From NCBI GenBank assembly GCA_026702845.1, contig JADCLS010000024.1:1-61010 (forward strand): 61,010 nt of DNA, in the 5' to 3' direction. The notes beneath the pieces were generated by a model. That model searched no databases. It had not been told where the DNA came from and saw only the letters and a program-made list of their open reading frames with translations. A program made the translations under genes and the position numbers. Below, piece after piece: positions 39,636-48,739 of the stretch (position 1 is the stretch's first letter; each line of letters opens with the position of its first letter). This DNA is from Candidatus Heimdallarchaeota archaeon (GTDB taxonomy: Archaea; Asgardarchaeota; Heimdallarchaeia; Heimdallarchaeales; Kariarchaeaceae).

Positions 39636-40541
39636 ATGAACACAGTTATTGAACTCATAAATTTATCGAAACACTATGGCTCTGCCATTGGAATTGAACA
39701 CATCAATCTGAGTATTAACAAAGGAGAGATATTTGGATTTCTAGGCCAAAATGGAGCTGGTAAGACAACTACTATCAGATGTATCCTCAATATACTTCTC
39801 CCTACAGAGGGAGAAATTAAAATAAATGGTACTCTAGTCAGTCGTGCTAATCCTGATATTCGAGAGAATATTGGGTATCTTCCAGGTGAATTGCAAATAC
39901 CGAAAAATTATAGAGCAAGGGAATTCATGGAATATATTGCCACTCTTCGAAAAAGACCATCTTCAAGAATGGATGAGATGATTGAGATGTTTGATATTCC
40001 TGAGAAGAAAAAATTCTCCCAGTTATCCAAGGGAAATAAACAGAAGGTGGGTATAGCTCTTGCTTTCATGCATGACCCTGATATTCTCATCCTTGATGAA
40101 CCAACATCCGGTCTGGATCCAATCTATCAGCAAAAACTCTATGATCTTCTAGAAGCTGAGAAAGCAAGAGGAAAAACCATATTCTTCAGTTCCCACAATC
40201 TTGATGAAACCCAGCGTATATGTGATAGAGTGGCCATTATAAGAGAGGGTCGATTAGTTTCCTTGGAGAATGTAAAGGGACTTGCAGAGGAGGTTCCCCG
40301 GGAGTTAATTGCATTGGTAGAGCACATCCCAGAGGATAAGATAGAGGAATTGGGAGATATGCTCAAGACTTACAATATTGATACAGGGGAGATCATTCTT
40401 AGAATTTCTGGAGATACAAGCCTCTCCAAGATTCTGGTACTTCTCGCAGATATGGAGATCAAAGATCTATCATTCCCACCTGCATCACTTGAGAGTTATT
40501 TTCTTGCCAAGTATGTGGAAGAAGTGGTAAATGGAGTGTGA
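39636..40541 (+). CDS. ABC exporter ATPase (ABC-2 type, drug/antibiotic family)
   Basis: The protein has 301 residues. Walker A is GQNGAGKTT (near 36-44), the signature is LSKGNKQKVGIALAF, Walker B ILILDEPTSGLDP, and the switch His lies in SSHNLDE. The C-terminal 80 residues form the extra domain seen in DrrA/CcmA-like exporters. It powers the permease whose start overlaps or closely follows its stop. A divergent GbsR/MarR-type regulator and its operator lie directly upstream, which suggests induction by a toxic or envelope-active compound. Confidence 0.93.
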   Translation: MNTVIELINLSKHYGSAIGIEHINLSINKGEIFGFLGQNGAGKTTTIRCILNILLPTEGEIKINGTLVSRANPDIRENIGYLPGELQIPKNYRAREFMEYIATLRKRPSSRMDEMIEMFDIPEKKKFSQLSKGNKQKVGIALAFMHDPDILILDEPTSGLDPIYQQKLYDLLEAEKARGKTIFFSSHNLDETQRICDRVAIIREGRLVSLENVKGLAEEVPRELIALVEHIPEDKIEELGDMLKTYNIDTGEIILRISGDTSLSKILVLLADMEIKDLSFPPASLESYFLAKYVEEVVNGV

Positions 40542-40546
40542 TATTG

Positions 40547-42205
40547 ATGTCACTTCTCGAAAAACTAAGATTCCATTTACAGCGATTTAGTGGGGAGATT
40601 GTGTATGCTTCCGTAATACTATTGTCTATGATTCTCATGGTTGTTGCCCTCTTTCCCGGTGAGGATCAGTTACTCGATTATTTTGATCTAGTGACACAAT
40701 CAGGAATACAGGGAATGTTGGGAATGATTGGAGGTAATGCTCCTGCATGGATCCTCTGGTTGAATATGCAATTAGGCCCTTACTTGTTCTATCTGCTATC
40801 TATAGTAGGGATCAAGATTGGTGCTAGAATTTTTCCAACTACTGAAGATGATGGTAGGGAATTGTTGGTATCTACCCCTCAACAATCTCGTTTATTCTAC
40901 CTTGAGAATGTTCTTGCAGCCAGTTTATCATTAATTGTCATAGCTATTCCCGCATATGTTTTATTGGTTATCATGGCAATCAGCAAGGAGACTACGGAAT
41001 TTCTTGATGAACTCCTGGTGATTTTTGTATTTGAGTTATGCATTGCCTTTCTCTACATGGCTGGTGTCAGCCTCTTATCAATTCTTAAGTTTTCAAAATC
41101 AGCAGGATTGAAATTGGGGTATGGTTATCTTATATTCTCAATGCTTATGGAGCTAAGTCTACCCATGCTTGATGAGGAGAGAAAACAATCGGTGAATATG
41201 TCCTTTAACTACTATCTCCATCCCTCCACTGGTTTGATTACTGGCGAATTTAACTGGGAGGGATTTATAGTACTCATGATCCTAGCTCTTGGATTTATTG
41301 CCATAGCTACTCTGAAATTACCTTCAAGAGATTTCAATGAACCTAGTAAGAAGGATAAGAAGGATAAAGTAAGTAAGAGTTGGTTATCTCCTACAGGTTC
41401 ATTAGCAAGAAAATATCCACTAATCTTTGATCAATTCAGACGAGATGGCAAATTTACTCTATGGTGGACTATTCTAGTGGCTTTTTCATTGATGTATATC
41501 ACTATCATGTATACAACCATGACCGATGAGCAGATCTCTGATCTCTTCTCCACGTTTGATAGTCCCCAGACGAAGGGTCTGATGCATGGTCATATCCTTC
41601 CTGCATCCTTTACAGGGTTTTTTGCCTACGAGGTACTCGGTATGACATGGTTATGGTTTGGTCTATTCATAGTCATCACCTCTGTAAATATCGCTAATCG
41701 AGAGATAAGCAATAATACACAGGATATAATCTGGGGAACCAGTATTTCTCAACATCGATTGGTAATATTCAGAATGATTGCTGTGGCCATTGAATTCTCC
41801 TTGATGTACATTTTAGTCGCTCTGGGAATCATCATCAGTGCAGTGAGTGTGGCAGAAATCAGTGTAGGTTTGTTAATCATGACTTTTCTTGTGGGTTGGA
41901 TACATTATCTTGTAGTTGGGATTTTTCTGGCTGGGATCTCCATGCTGTTCAAAGTGGGGAAAGGTAGGATAGTCGGCTATACCACCTTTTTGATGATGCT
42001 GATGTTCTTCCTCTCTGCTTCATCCCCTGGAGCTGAAGCCATGAAATATCTCTCTCTAATCACATATTATGATCCAATCGGTATCCTGTTAGAAATCAAT
42101 AGCATAGCTGCATCAGTACTACAATCATTAGTAATTCTGATCATATCGTTAATAATATTTTTCTTAACCTTGAAGTTTAGATATTCTAAGCAAGATATGT
42201 TATAA
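40547..42205 (+). CDS. ABC-2 type exporter permease, 12 helices
   Basis: From ATG 40547 (GGAG 10 nt upstream) it has 552 residues; a GTG at 40538 would overlap the ATPase stop by 4 nt and add three residues. Two halves of about six helices each are joined by a charged linker near residue 265 (EPSKKDKKDKVSKSW). Most ABC-2 permeases have six helices and work as dimers, so this is a fused pair of half-permeases, as in some archaeal and Gram-positive drug exporters. The substrate is unknown. Confidence 0.87.
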   Translation: MSLLEKLRFHLQRFSGEIVYASVILLSMILMVVALFPGEDQLLDYFDLVTQSGIQGMLGMIGGNAPAWILWLNMQLGPYLFYLLSIVGIKIGARIFPTTEDDGRELLVSTPQQSRLFYLENVLAASLSLIVIAIPAYVLLVIMAISKETTEFLDELLVIFVFELCIAFLYMAGVSLLSILKFSKSAGLKLGYGYLIFSMLMELSLPMLDEERKQSVNMSFNYYLHPSTGLITGEFNWEGFIVLMILALGFIAIATLKLPSRDFNEPSKKDKKDKVSKSWLSPTGSLARKYPLIFDQFRRDGKFTLWWTILVAFSLMYITIMYTTMTDEQISDLFSTFDSPQTKGLMHGHILPASFTGFFAYEVLGMTWLWFGLFIVITSVNIANREISNNTQDIIWGTSISQHRLVIFRMIAVAIEFSLMYILVALGIIISAVSVAEISVGLLIMTFLVGWIHYLVVGIFLAGISMLFKVGKGRIVGYTTFLMMLMFFLSASSPGAEAMKYLSLITYYDPIGILLEINSIAASVLQSLVILIISLIIFFLTLKFRYSKQDML

Positions 42206-42295
42206 GTAAGTCTAATAGTAATTGCTAATCTATAGGATTAATTCATCATCAATGGAGTATATATTTATTACAGAACTTGTCATACCTAATTAGCT

Positions 42296-42742
42296 ATGGA
42301 ATACCGTTTATTTATAGTATTTTTCTTGATTCTACTTAGTGTATGCTCTATATCTGCGTATACTGAGGATACAGGAATTGAGAGGGATGATGTGGTTAAA
42401 TTGGATTATGTTCTGTCATATGATGGGGCTGAACAGCAAATATCTGAGGGATTTGAGACCAAGGTAAATGATGAAGTTCTCATTGTCGGTTTTTACGAGG
42501 GATTACTAGGTATGAAGATTGGAGAGGAGAAAGAGATAGTTGTACCACCAGAAAAGGGATATGCAGATGGTCCACTGAAAGAAACTATCCTTTATTTTGA
42601 TGTACATATACTGGAGATTATTGAGAATGTGCGTGGGAATGATTTTGAAGATGGGCCAACTTTGAGTCTTGATTTTCCCTCTCTACAAATATTCACAATT
42701 GCTATTGGATTACTAGTTTTGCAAAAACGCCAGAAGGCATAA
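42296..42742 (+). CDS. surface FKBP-type peptidyl-prolyl isomerase with C-terminal anchor
   Basis: The protein has 148 residues. A signal peptide covers residues 1-21 (ending SISAYT). An FKBP domain follows (KLDYVLSYDG, VGFYEGLLGMKIGEEKEIVVPPEKGY, LYFDVHILEI). A short C-terminal hydrophobic segment ends in QKRQKA. The IVVPPEKGYADG stretch is the usual FKBP loop. No SlyD-like insert is seen, so the domain is minimal. It should help fold proteins outside the cell, as suits a genome rich in large secreted proteins. A TATA-like TATATATTTATT lies about 40 nt before the ATG. Confidence 0.85.
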   Translation: MEYRLFIVFFLILLSVCSISAYTEDTGIERDDVVKLDYVLSYDGAEQQISEGFETKVNDEVLIVGFYEGLLGMKIGEEKEIVVPPEKGYADGPLKETILYFDVHILEIIENVRGNDFEDGPTLSLDFPSLQIFTIAIGLLVLQKRQKA

Positions 42743-42802
42743 TGTTCAATATTCAGTTAAATATCGAATACATTAATATGAGTGAATATATAATCATCTA
42801 TC

Positions 42803-42985
42803 ATGAAATGGTATCTATTACTTGGTATAATCATAATCATGGTATTATTATATGATTACTTGAGTTCAAGAACCATAAAAAAGGATCAAATAAATTTCGA
42901 GGTACTGCAAGATACAATACATGGAAAATCAAAGACAGATGGAAAGGCCTCGTTTTACAATAATATGCAAGGAAAGAAATTATAA
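42803..42985 (+). CDS. small single-helix membrane protein
   Basis: The protein has 60 residues. Residues 2-20 are a hydrophobic helix (WYLLLGIIIIMVLLYDYL), followed by a charged soluble tail rich in Lys. I do not recognise a family. It follows the FKBP gene by 60 nt on the same strand. Codon use and the clean helix plus tail make it plausible as a gene, but no homology-type evidence can be given. Confidence 0.45.
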   Translation: MKWYLLLGIIIIMVLLYDYLSSRTIKKDQINFEVLQDTIHGKSKTDGKASFYNNMQGKKL

Positions 42986-43522
42986 TTTCGCAGTATCTTT
43001 TAGATTGTCCCAGTACACCTCCACATTCCACCAAAAAAATTGCATTCAAGACATTTAACTCTCACATACCCAATGTTCCAACAGCTACATCGATGATATC
43101 GATTGAATTCTGATCCTAAATTATAGTAATTTCAGACAATAATATTCATATTCCAAGTACTAACTGGAAGACTAGATATCTCATAATCAAATCAGGGATT
43201 ATAGAATGAATTAATATTTTTTTGACCTTTACTTCCTTAAAATAATATCCTGAGAGGGTACAAATGTCATCTATATTATCTTAACAGTATACGTTTTTCA
43301 TTTTACTGATCCGATATATTAAATGAATCTTTAATTCTTAATTTTGATAATTATGGCTTATCGATCAATAATTTAACGTTCAAACAAGTAATCATATCGA
43401 CTCGGCGCGAGATTTCACACAGTTTTACGAGAACTTTATATAATAGTAAAAAATATGTGTATTTGTTGACGGACTGAGTTGACACAAAACCGTCGATACT
43501 TTACGAAAAACGGAGAAAAAAC
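42986..43522. other. non-coding region with the subtilisin promoter
   Basis: No gene longer than a few codons is present. An inverted repeat ATCGAT-GAT-ATCGAT lies at 43089-43103. The 3' part holds the subtilisin promoter: a GC-rich partial palindrome CTCGGCGCGAG (about 43400-43410) and a TATA box CTTTATATAAT (43434-43444). Its leader carries a possible hairpin, TTGACGG (43466-43472) with CCGTCGA (43490-43496) across a 17-nt loop, and then GGAG 8 nt before the ATG. Confidence 0.5.
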
Positions 43523-44572
43523 ATGAAGAAATTAAATTCACTTCTTTTGTTTGGTATGTTATTCTTGATGATGATTCCTGCAATAACCACTGCTGAATTG
43601 ACTTTTGACATTATGCGTGGAGGGCCACCAACTGGAGGAACTACACCACAACCACAAGTCCTTGATTGGGGCTACGAAAGAATTGGCTCTGCTATTGGAA
43701 GAGCTGCTGCAACTGGTATGGTTCAAGTAGCAGTACTTGATACTGGAATTGATTATGATCATCCTGACATTGCTGGTGTACTTGCCTGGTGTTATGATGT
43801 AATTGAGAACATCGAGGGATGTGTTGCTGCCAATGATGAGGATGGCCACGGAACTCACACAGCTGGTACTATTGGTGCCATTGACAACGATATTGGTATT
43901 GTTGGAGGAGCTGCAGGATATGTTGAGATCTATGCACTTCAAGTTCTTGGCCGAAGAGGTGGAGACTGGGGTGATCTAGCAACTGCTATCGTTATGGCTG
44001 CAAACGGGCCTGATGGAATTGAGGGCAATGCCGATGATGCAGAAGTAATTTCCATGTCACTTGGTGGTGATATTTCATCCTCACCTTCCACCATTGCTAT
44101 GCTTCAAGATGCCATAGACTATGCTTATAATGCAGGTACTGTTCTTGTAGCATCTGCAGGAAATGAAGGCGATGGATCATCAACCACCACTGAACCCTCA
44201 TGGCCTGCCATGAATGATAATGTAATTGCTGTTGCAGCATCTGGAATAATTGATGGTTCCAGTTTTGTTACCTCAATGGATCTTTATGTTGATGATGCAA
44301 TTGTTTCCTTCAGCAATTCTGGTGACTATGTAGACATCACCGGTCCTGGTGTATATATCACCTCCCTTGCACCTGGAGGTGGTACAGCAGTTATGTCTGG
44401 TACTTCCATGGCCTGTCCCTATGTCGCTTCAGTTGTTGCACTGATCATGGCTGCTAATCCAGGAATTACTCCTGCACAGGTTGAGAACATTCTCTTTGGA
44501 AATGCAATGGATATAGGTTACAATGTACTCTCACAGGGTGCTGGACTTGTTAACGCAGCTGCAATCTACTAA
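43523..44572 (+). CDS. secreted subtilisin-like serine protease (S8)
   Basis: The protein has 349 residues. A signal peptide covers residues 1-24 (ending TTAEL). The catalytic residues are D73 (VAVLDTGIDYDHPD), H109 (DGHGTHTAG) and S295 (SGTSMACPYVAS), with oxyanion N214 (SAGNEG). Only about 45 residues separate the signal from the core, too short for an I9 propeptide, so folding or activation must work differently. Cys89/Cys100 may form a disulfide. No C-terminal anchor is seen, so it is likely released. Base composition is clearly richer in G+C than the neighbours, and codons are more C-ending, as in highly expressed or acquired genes. It has its own strong promoter. Confidence 0.92.
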   Translation: MKKLNSLLLFGMLFLMMIPAITTAELTFDIMRGGPPTGGTTPQPQVLDWGYERIGSAIGRAAATGMVQVAVLDTGIDYDHPDIAGVLAWCYDVIENIEGCVAANDEDGHGTHTAGTIGAIDNDIGIVGGAAGYVEIYALQVLGRRGGDWGDLATAIVMAANGPDGIEGNADDAEVISMSLGGDISSSPSTIAMLQDAIDYAYNAGTVLVASAGNEGDGSSTTTEPSWPAMNDNVIAVAASGIIDGSSFVTSMDLYVDDAIVSFSNSGDYVDITGPGVYITSLAPGGGTAVMSGTSMACPYVASVVALIMAANPGITPAQVENILFGNAMDIGYNVLSQGAGLVNAAAIY

Positions 44573-44707
44573 AAGCATCTTACTGATATAGCAATTCAGA
44601 ATAATATTTAACAAATCATAGACTTAATCTTTTACTGGGATAATATAATTACAAATATTCAACATATCCTCTTAATATTTATTAAGTTATTAAGGCCTTA
44701 AGTAATT

Positions 44708-45070
44708 ATGGCCACAATCAAAGCAACTATCTCAGATGAGCTAGATGAGATATTCAGAGAAAAAGTGTTAGAAAAATTTGGTTTCAGACGTGGTGCAATT
44801 ACTGATGCAATAGTCGAAGCCATTCTTCAGTGGGTAGATCAAGAGATAGAGGTTCCAATTAAAAAACAAGAATTAATTAGTCATGAAAAATTTACTGATA
44901 AATCTTATATTGCACTATTGAATGAAGAGATTGTAGTTGAAGCAGACTCACTTGAAGAGCTTTGGGATAATCTTCCAGTTAATACATCTGATAAATATAC
45001 TTTGATAACACCTAGAATTAAAGAGAATATAGGAAAGGGACAATTAGGATGGAATTTAACAAGAAAATAG
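44708..45070 (+). CDS. ribbon-helix-helix protein, antitoxin-like partner of the retropepsin gene
   Basis: The protein has 120 residues. Residues 3-45 form an RHH-like DNA-binding fold (ATIKATISDELDEIFREKV, then a GFRRGAITDAIVEAILQW helix). The C-terminal part (SYIALLNEEIVVEADSLEELWDNL) resembles DUF5678-like domains, with a strand and an acidic helix. It overlaps the downstream aspartic-protease-like gene by 22 nt. The layout, a DNA-binding protein first and a small catalytic protein second, looks like a toxin-antitoxin module, but the function is inferred. Confidence 0.65.
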   Translation: MATIKATISDELDEIFREKVLEKFGFRRGAITDAIVEAILQWVDQEIEVPIKKQELISHEKFTDKSYIALLNEEIVVEADSLEELWDNLPVNTSDKYTLITPRIKENIGKGQLGWNLTRK

Positions 45071-45468
45071 GATCTTGGAAATATAAGAAAACAATGTTTC
45101 GTGAACCAGCAATTTCCTTAGATATTCAATTTAGAGTGCCGAAAAAGGAAAAATGGACCGAAAAAATCGCTATACAACTCGATACAGGGTATGATGGTGA
45201 AATCCTATTAGCTTATGATTTATTTATTCTTGCAGGGTATAACAAATTTAAATTTGCAAAATCTGAATCTATAGGTGTTTCTATTACTGGAGAAGAATTT
45301 CAGTTAGATCGAACTAATAGCTTGGTTAAAATCAATGATATACAATTTGATGTCCTCATAGAAACAAATGCTTTAATTAATGAAAATTTAATAGGAAGAG
45401 GATTTATTAACAAATACATTACATTGTTAGATGGTTTAAATACAGAATGGTCAATTTATCAATCGTAA
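45049..45468 (+). CDS. retropepsin-like (clan AA) aspartic protease domain protein
   Basis: The protein has 139 residues and no signal peptide. The strand IAIQLDTGYDGEILL carries the DTG motif (D45-T46-G47), and LIGRGFINKYITLLDG near the end matches the second conserved element of single-domain retropepsins. Single-domain forms work as dimers, each giving one Asp. Archaea and cyanobacteria often carry such short clan AA proteins beside a small DNA-binding or DUF5678 gene, as here. Whether it cuts protein is untested. Its start lies inside the end of the RHH gene, so the two are translationally coupled. Confidence 0.72.
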   Translation: MEFNKKIGSWKYKKTMFREPAISLDIQFRVPKKEKWTEKIAIQLDTGYDGEILLAYDLFILAGYNKFKFAKSESIGVSITGEEFQLDRTNSLVKINDIQFDVLIETNALINENLIGRGFINKYITLLDGLNTEWSIYQS

Positions 45469-45530
45469 GATGGTATACTGACTATTCCTTGATTTAACCT
45501 GATGGTTGCTATATCCTTGTTGATATTTTG

Positions 45531-46748
45531 TTATTCATCCTTATGTCTAATCTCTTCAAGATTAGGAATCCTAATATTCACAAAAATAAATAATATAGTG
45601 GCTACTAGATAAAGAATACTGGTAATTATGAATGGTAATTGATACCCATAATTCTCGATAAGTTCTCCAGAGATTGGTGAGAAGATCACCCAACCCAGCC
45701 AGCGGATATTTGTTGCCAGTGCACTACCAGTGGCCCTAACACTGGGATCGATATAGGAGACGACTCTGGATGTGATGATAGGGCTGGTCATATTGGCAAA
45801 CATTCCTCGAAGCATGAATAATACACTGGCAAAGACTAGATCCTGTGTGTACACCAGGGTGACGAGACATACTACCGAGAGAACTGTACCGATAACAAAT
45901 ACCTTTAGATCTCCAAAATAGGAACTAAGGGTCGGTGTGAACAGAGTCGCCAGTCCCATGGCTAGGTTCAATCCAAGAGCGAGTAATGATAACATCGCAT
46001 TATCTGCACCGATGTATGCCATGTATAGTGGTAGATAGGGAAGTGATGCACCAGCACCAGCTCCCATGATGAAGTTGGTTGTAATTAATAATGTAATTGG
46101 TAAGGCTACGATTGGCAGGAAAATAATTCTGAATTGACGAATAACTGGAATACCCTCCTCCTTGTTGGGTTCAAGAGATCGATACCAAAAAAGCATGAGA
46201 ATATACAATGTGATGCCGATTAAGGTCAATATCAGGGAGATGCCAAAAATACTGGAAGCCAATGTATCTTTACCTGAATTTTCAAACCACCAGTAGGATA
46301 TTCCTGCTCCCGCTGCTGGGGGAAGCATACGTGCTACTGTGAAAAGAGAGAATGCAGCAATCCTCTTACTTCCTTGGTTCTCTGCTAATATAGCCGCACC
46401 CGGTCCAGCTGCCGATGCTGTGGCCACACCCATGAGCACATAAAAATACAGTACTGCTCTTGTTCCATCAAGATAGGTGAGAAACACCATGGCAAGTAAT
46501 CCACTAGCAGCTGAGATCACAAGAATTTTGATATGTCCAAAGCGAGATGCTAACAAAGCAAAGGGTATGGATCCAAAGGCTACAATAAACCACCGGGCGG
46601 ATAGTATACTACCAATCTCTGGTTTAGTAGCTCCTATGATTTCAAGATATGGCCCAATGGTAGGTTCAATCAAACCTACTATGAAATTGAGTACTGATGC
46701 ACCAAAAATAACCACATAGCTTAGTTTATCTAGCTTCAGAAAATCCAT
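45531..46748 (-). CDS. MFS transporter
   Basis: The protein has 405 residues and about 12 helices, with two six-helix halves and a central charged loop (RSLEPNKEEGIP, near residue 195). Weak MFS loop motifs are SRFGHIK near the N-terminus and SSYFGDLK in the second half. It is probably a general efflux pump, but the substrate is unknown. It is a lone gene, convergent with the retropepsin gene and divergent from the 7TM-longin gene. It differs from the MFS gene at 30058 and shares no long stretch with it. Confidence 0.87.
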   Translation of the reverse strand: MDFLKLDKLSYVVIFGASVLNFIVGLIEPTIGPYLEIIGATKPEIGSILSARWFIVAFGSIPFALLASRFGHIKILVISAASGLLAMVFLTYLDGTRAVLYFYVLMGVATASAAGPGAAILAENQGSKRIAAFSLFTVARMLPPAAGAGISYWWFENSGKDTLASSIFGISLILTLIGITLYILMLFWYRSLEPNKEEGIPVIRQFRIIFLPIVALPITLLITTNFIMGAGAGASLPYLPLYMAYIGADNAMLSLLALGLNLAMGLATLFTPTLSSYFGDLKVFVIGTVLSVVCLVTLVYTQDLVFASVLFMLRGMFANMTSPIITSRVVSYIDPSVRATGSALATNIRWLGWVIFSPISGELIENYGYQLPFIITSILYLVATILFIFVNIRIPNLEEIRHKDE

Positions 46749-46918
46749 TAGCTAATAAATCTAGGTCAATTTGAAAAGAATATTGTTGTCAAGGTCTAGA
46801 GGGAAACCAAAATATCTGGATAATTTGCAATAATAACCCGATTCTATTTAAATTATAATTTTATATCTCTTCTTGTCACATTTTTCATAAATTACGTATA
46901 CATCAAGGCTAAAATAGA

Positions 46919-46926
46919 TTTATATG
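46919..46926 (+). promoter_or_regulatory. TATA box of the 7TM-longin gene
   Basis: TTTATATG is centred 28 nt before the ATG at 46950, and there is no ribosome site between, which predicts a leaderless mRNA. Confidence 0.5.
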
Positions 46927-46949
46927 CAATAACCATAATACGTCTGCTA

Positions 46950-48053
46950 ATGAATTCTAACCAGATGATGACTTTGATACAAACAATATTGCTGACTATC
47001 GTATTCTTATTGATGTTGTATCAAAGAATTAGACAGAAAGTATATTCTATGAAATATATTATGATTGTAATTTTTATGGCTATTATTAGATCTATCCTTG
47101 ATTTTGCATTGAATGCTGATCGGAATTTATGGTCCTCCAGAGATAATTTACATTTCTTCTTTTATACAGCTACTGTAGTTGCCTTCTATATATATGGGGA
47201 AATCACTCTTAATGAAAATCCTAATCTGATTCGATCTTCAATTGTATATTCCCTATTTGGTTTATTTGTGGGCTTTTTCATCGCTGGATATCTTTATGAT
47301 CCTTTTTACAATAATCCAGATGGATTAAATCCAAGCAGATGGCCTTTCACAATTATCAATTCTAGAGTGAACCAGACTCCATTTTGGGAATTCCCAATTG
47401 ATGTTCTACAGATATTTGTCTTTTGTTTTCTTCTTGTAGTTTACTTCAAGATGTTAAAATTTGCACAACAGCGAAAAACATATATTTCAAGTCTTCTGAT
47501 GATTTTTTCAATTATTGGCTTCCTAGGAGCTTCTACAGTTGAATTATTAGAACATTTTGGTTTAGAAGAAGTGAGCGCTGGATATTCCATGATTCCTGCC
47601 TTTGGATTGCTGGCAGTGGTATATATCTATAATCCAAAATTCGCCTATGCCTCTCCTGTTATGCTTTTCCGAGTAATCATTATTCATGAAAATGGAACCA
47701 TGATCCGAAACCAGGTATTTAATGAGAAATACCAGGGGGAAAATGATACAAGTCCATTGGTTAGTGGGGCATCAACATCCATCAATATTCTATTTCAAGA
47801 AATGACCAAAACAACTGGTGATCTAGAAATAATAAAATCATCCACATCCACATTCTTGATGGCCAAGGCACCCAAAGTGATGGTGATTCTTGAATTGGAA
47901 AAGCCGACATATATGCTTAAAATCGCATTACAAGATTTCACCAAGGAATTTGCTAGACATTATGAAAAAGAACTATCAAAATTAGCATTTAAATCCGGTG
48001 ATTTTGATGATTTTAGTATTATCATGTATCGATATTTCCCATTTCTCGATTAA
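46950..48053 (+). CDS. 7TM membrane protein fused to a longin/roadblock-like domain
   Basis: The protein has 367 residues. About seven helices fill residues 5-235 (first MTLIQTILLTIVFLLMLYQR; last YSMIPAFGLLAVVYIY). A cytoplasmic domain follows at about 245-367. It opens with a strand of the form VIIIHENGTMIRNQVF and continues with LVSGASTSINILFQEM and a later MVILELE strand. That strand pattern is the one seen in longin/roadblock domains, which in Asgard archaea and eukaryotes pair with small GTPases. The architecture suggests an integral sensor that recruits a GTPase or partner to the membrane. No GTPase gene lies nearby. The longin call rests on pattern, not search. Confidence 0.7.
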   Translation: MNSNQMMTLIQTILLTIVFLLMLYQRIRQKVYSMKYIMIVIFMAIIRSILDFALNADRNLWSSRDNLHFFFYTATVVAFYIYGEITLNENPNLIRSSIVYSLFGLFVGFFIAGYLYDPFYNNPDGLNPSRWPFTIINSRVNQTPFWEFPIDVLQIFVFCFLLVVYFKMLKFAQQRKTYISSLLMIFSIIGFLGASTVELLEHFGLEEVSAGYSMIPAFGLLAVVYIYNPKFAYASPVMLFRVIIIHENGTMIRNQVFNEKYQGENDTSPLVSGASTSINILFQEMTKTTGDLEIIKSSTSTFLMAKAPKVMVILELEKPTYMLKIALQDFTKEFARHYEKELSKLAFKSGDFDDFSIIMYRYFPFLD

Positions 48054-48164
48054 TTAACAAGAATATTGTACAGAATTCAAAATTATATTTAATTCATAAT
48101 CAATTATCAAGAAATAGGTCTTTAAATCTTGTTTAAAAGAGAAATCCGTAGAAGGATCTTAATA

Positions 48165-48665
48165 ATGAGTAACATGATTCGATTAGTTGTGGAGTGCATA
48201 GAATCTCTACCTAGACCCGGTGATCTTGGTATTGTAATTAATAAACTCAAAGAGTATCCTGATATGGGCATTGATGCTATGATTCAGCTGCAGATTAAAG
48301 AATTCCTTGAAACACAGCCTGATAATCAGGCAATCTATGTTGAAGATGTGATGGTGAAGAGTAGGCATACTTGTGAGCATTGTGGGGAATTCATCAACAA
48401 TGGTTACTTCAAGATAATTTTTGCGGCTCTTTCTGATTTGGGTGAGATAGATAGATCAAAGCTTATTGTGATCTCCTATGATTCATTTCATCAGATGAAG
48501 GTTCATACTTACTTTGAATCTTCATTTGCAGAGGATAATGATATCTCTGAATTAATACAGGAGAATGCGGAAAAAAATCCCCGAGATCAGATTGGACAAG
48601 ATGAATTGCAGCAAAATATTCATTCTTATTCACTAGATGAATTAGCTCAACTTCTATCTATATGA
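48165..48665 (+). CDS. unknown protein with a CXXC zinc-type motif
   Basis: From ATG 48165 (GAAGGA 11 nt upstream) it has 166 residues; a TTG at 48129 would add twelve. The middle holds TCEHCGEFINNGYFKIIF, a single CXXC inside a strand-turn region. A second pair of ligands is not visible. The C-terminal 40 residues are acidic and helical. There is no signal or helix, so it is cytoplasmic. No family is recognised. It lies between the 7TM-longin gene and the isomerase-like gene on the same strand, with gaps of 111 and 74 nt, and may share transcripts. Confidence 0.55.
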   Translation: MSNMIRLVVECIESLPRPGDLGIVINKLKEYPDMGIDAMIQLQIKEFLETQPDNQAIYVEDVMVKSRHTCEHCGEFINNGYFKIIFAALSDLGEIDRSKLIVISYDSFHQMKVHTYFESSFAEDNDISELIQENAEKNPRDQIGQDELQQNIHSYSLDELAQLLSI

Positions 48666-48739
48666 AAATAATTATCATATCACGCCTCTAGTTTTATACA
48701 TATTTATGAAGAGCCAAATCAAAAAGGAATTAGATTTTT

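Noticed and set aside
42837..43049. 70-codon frame on the minus strand
   Set aside because: It is antisense to the small membrane gene and has no supporting start signal or motif.
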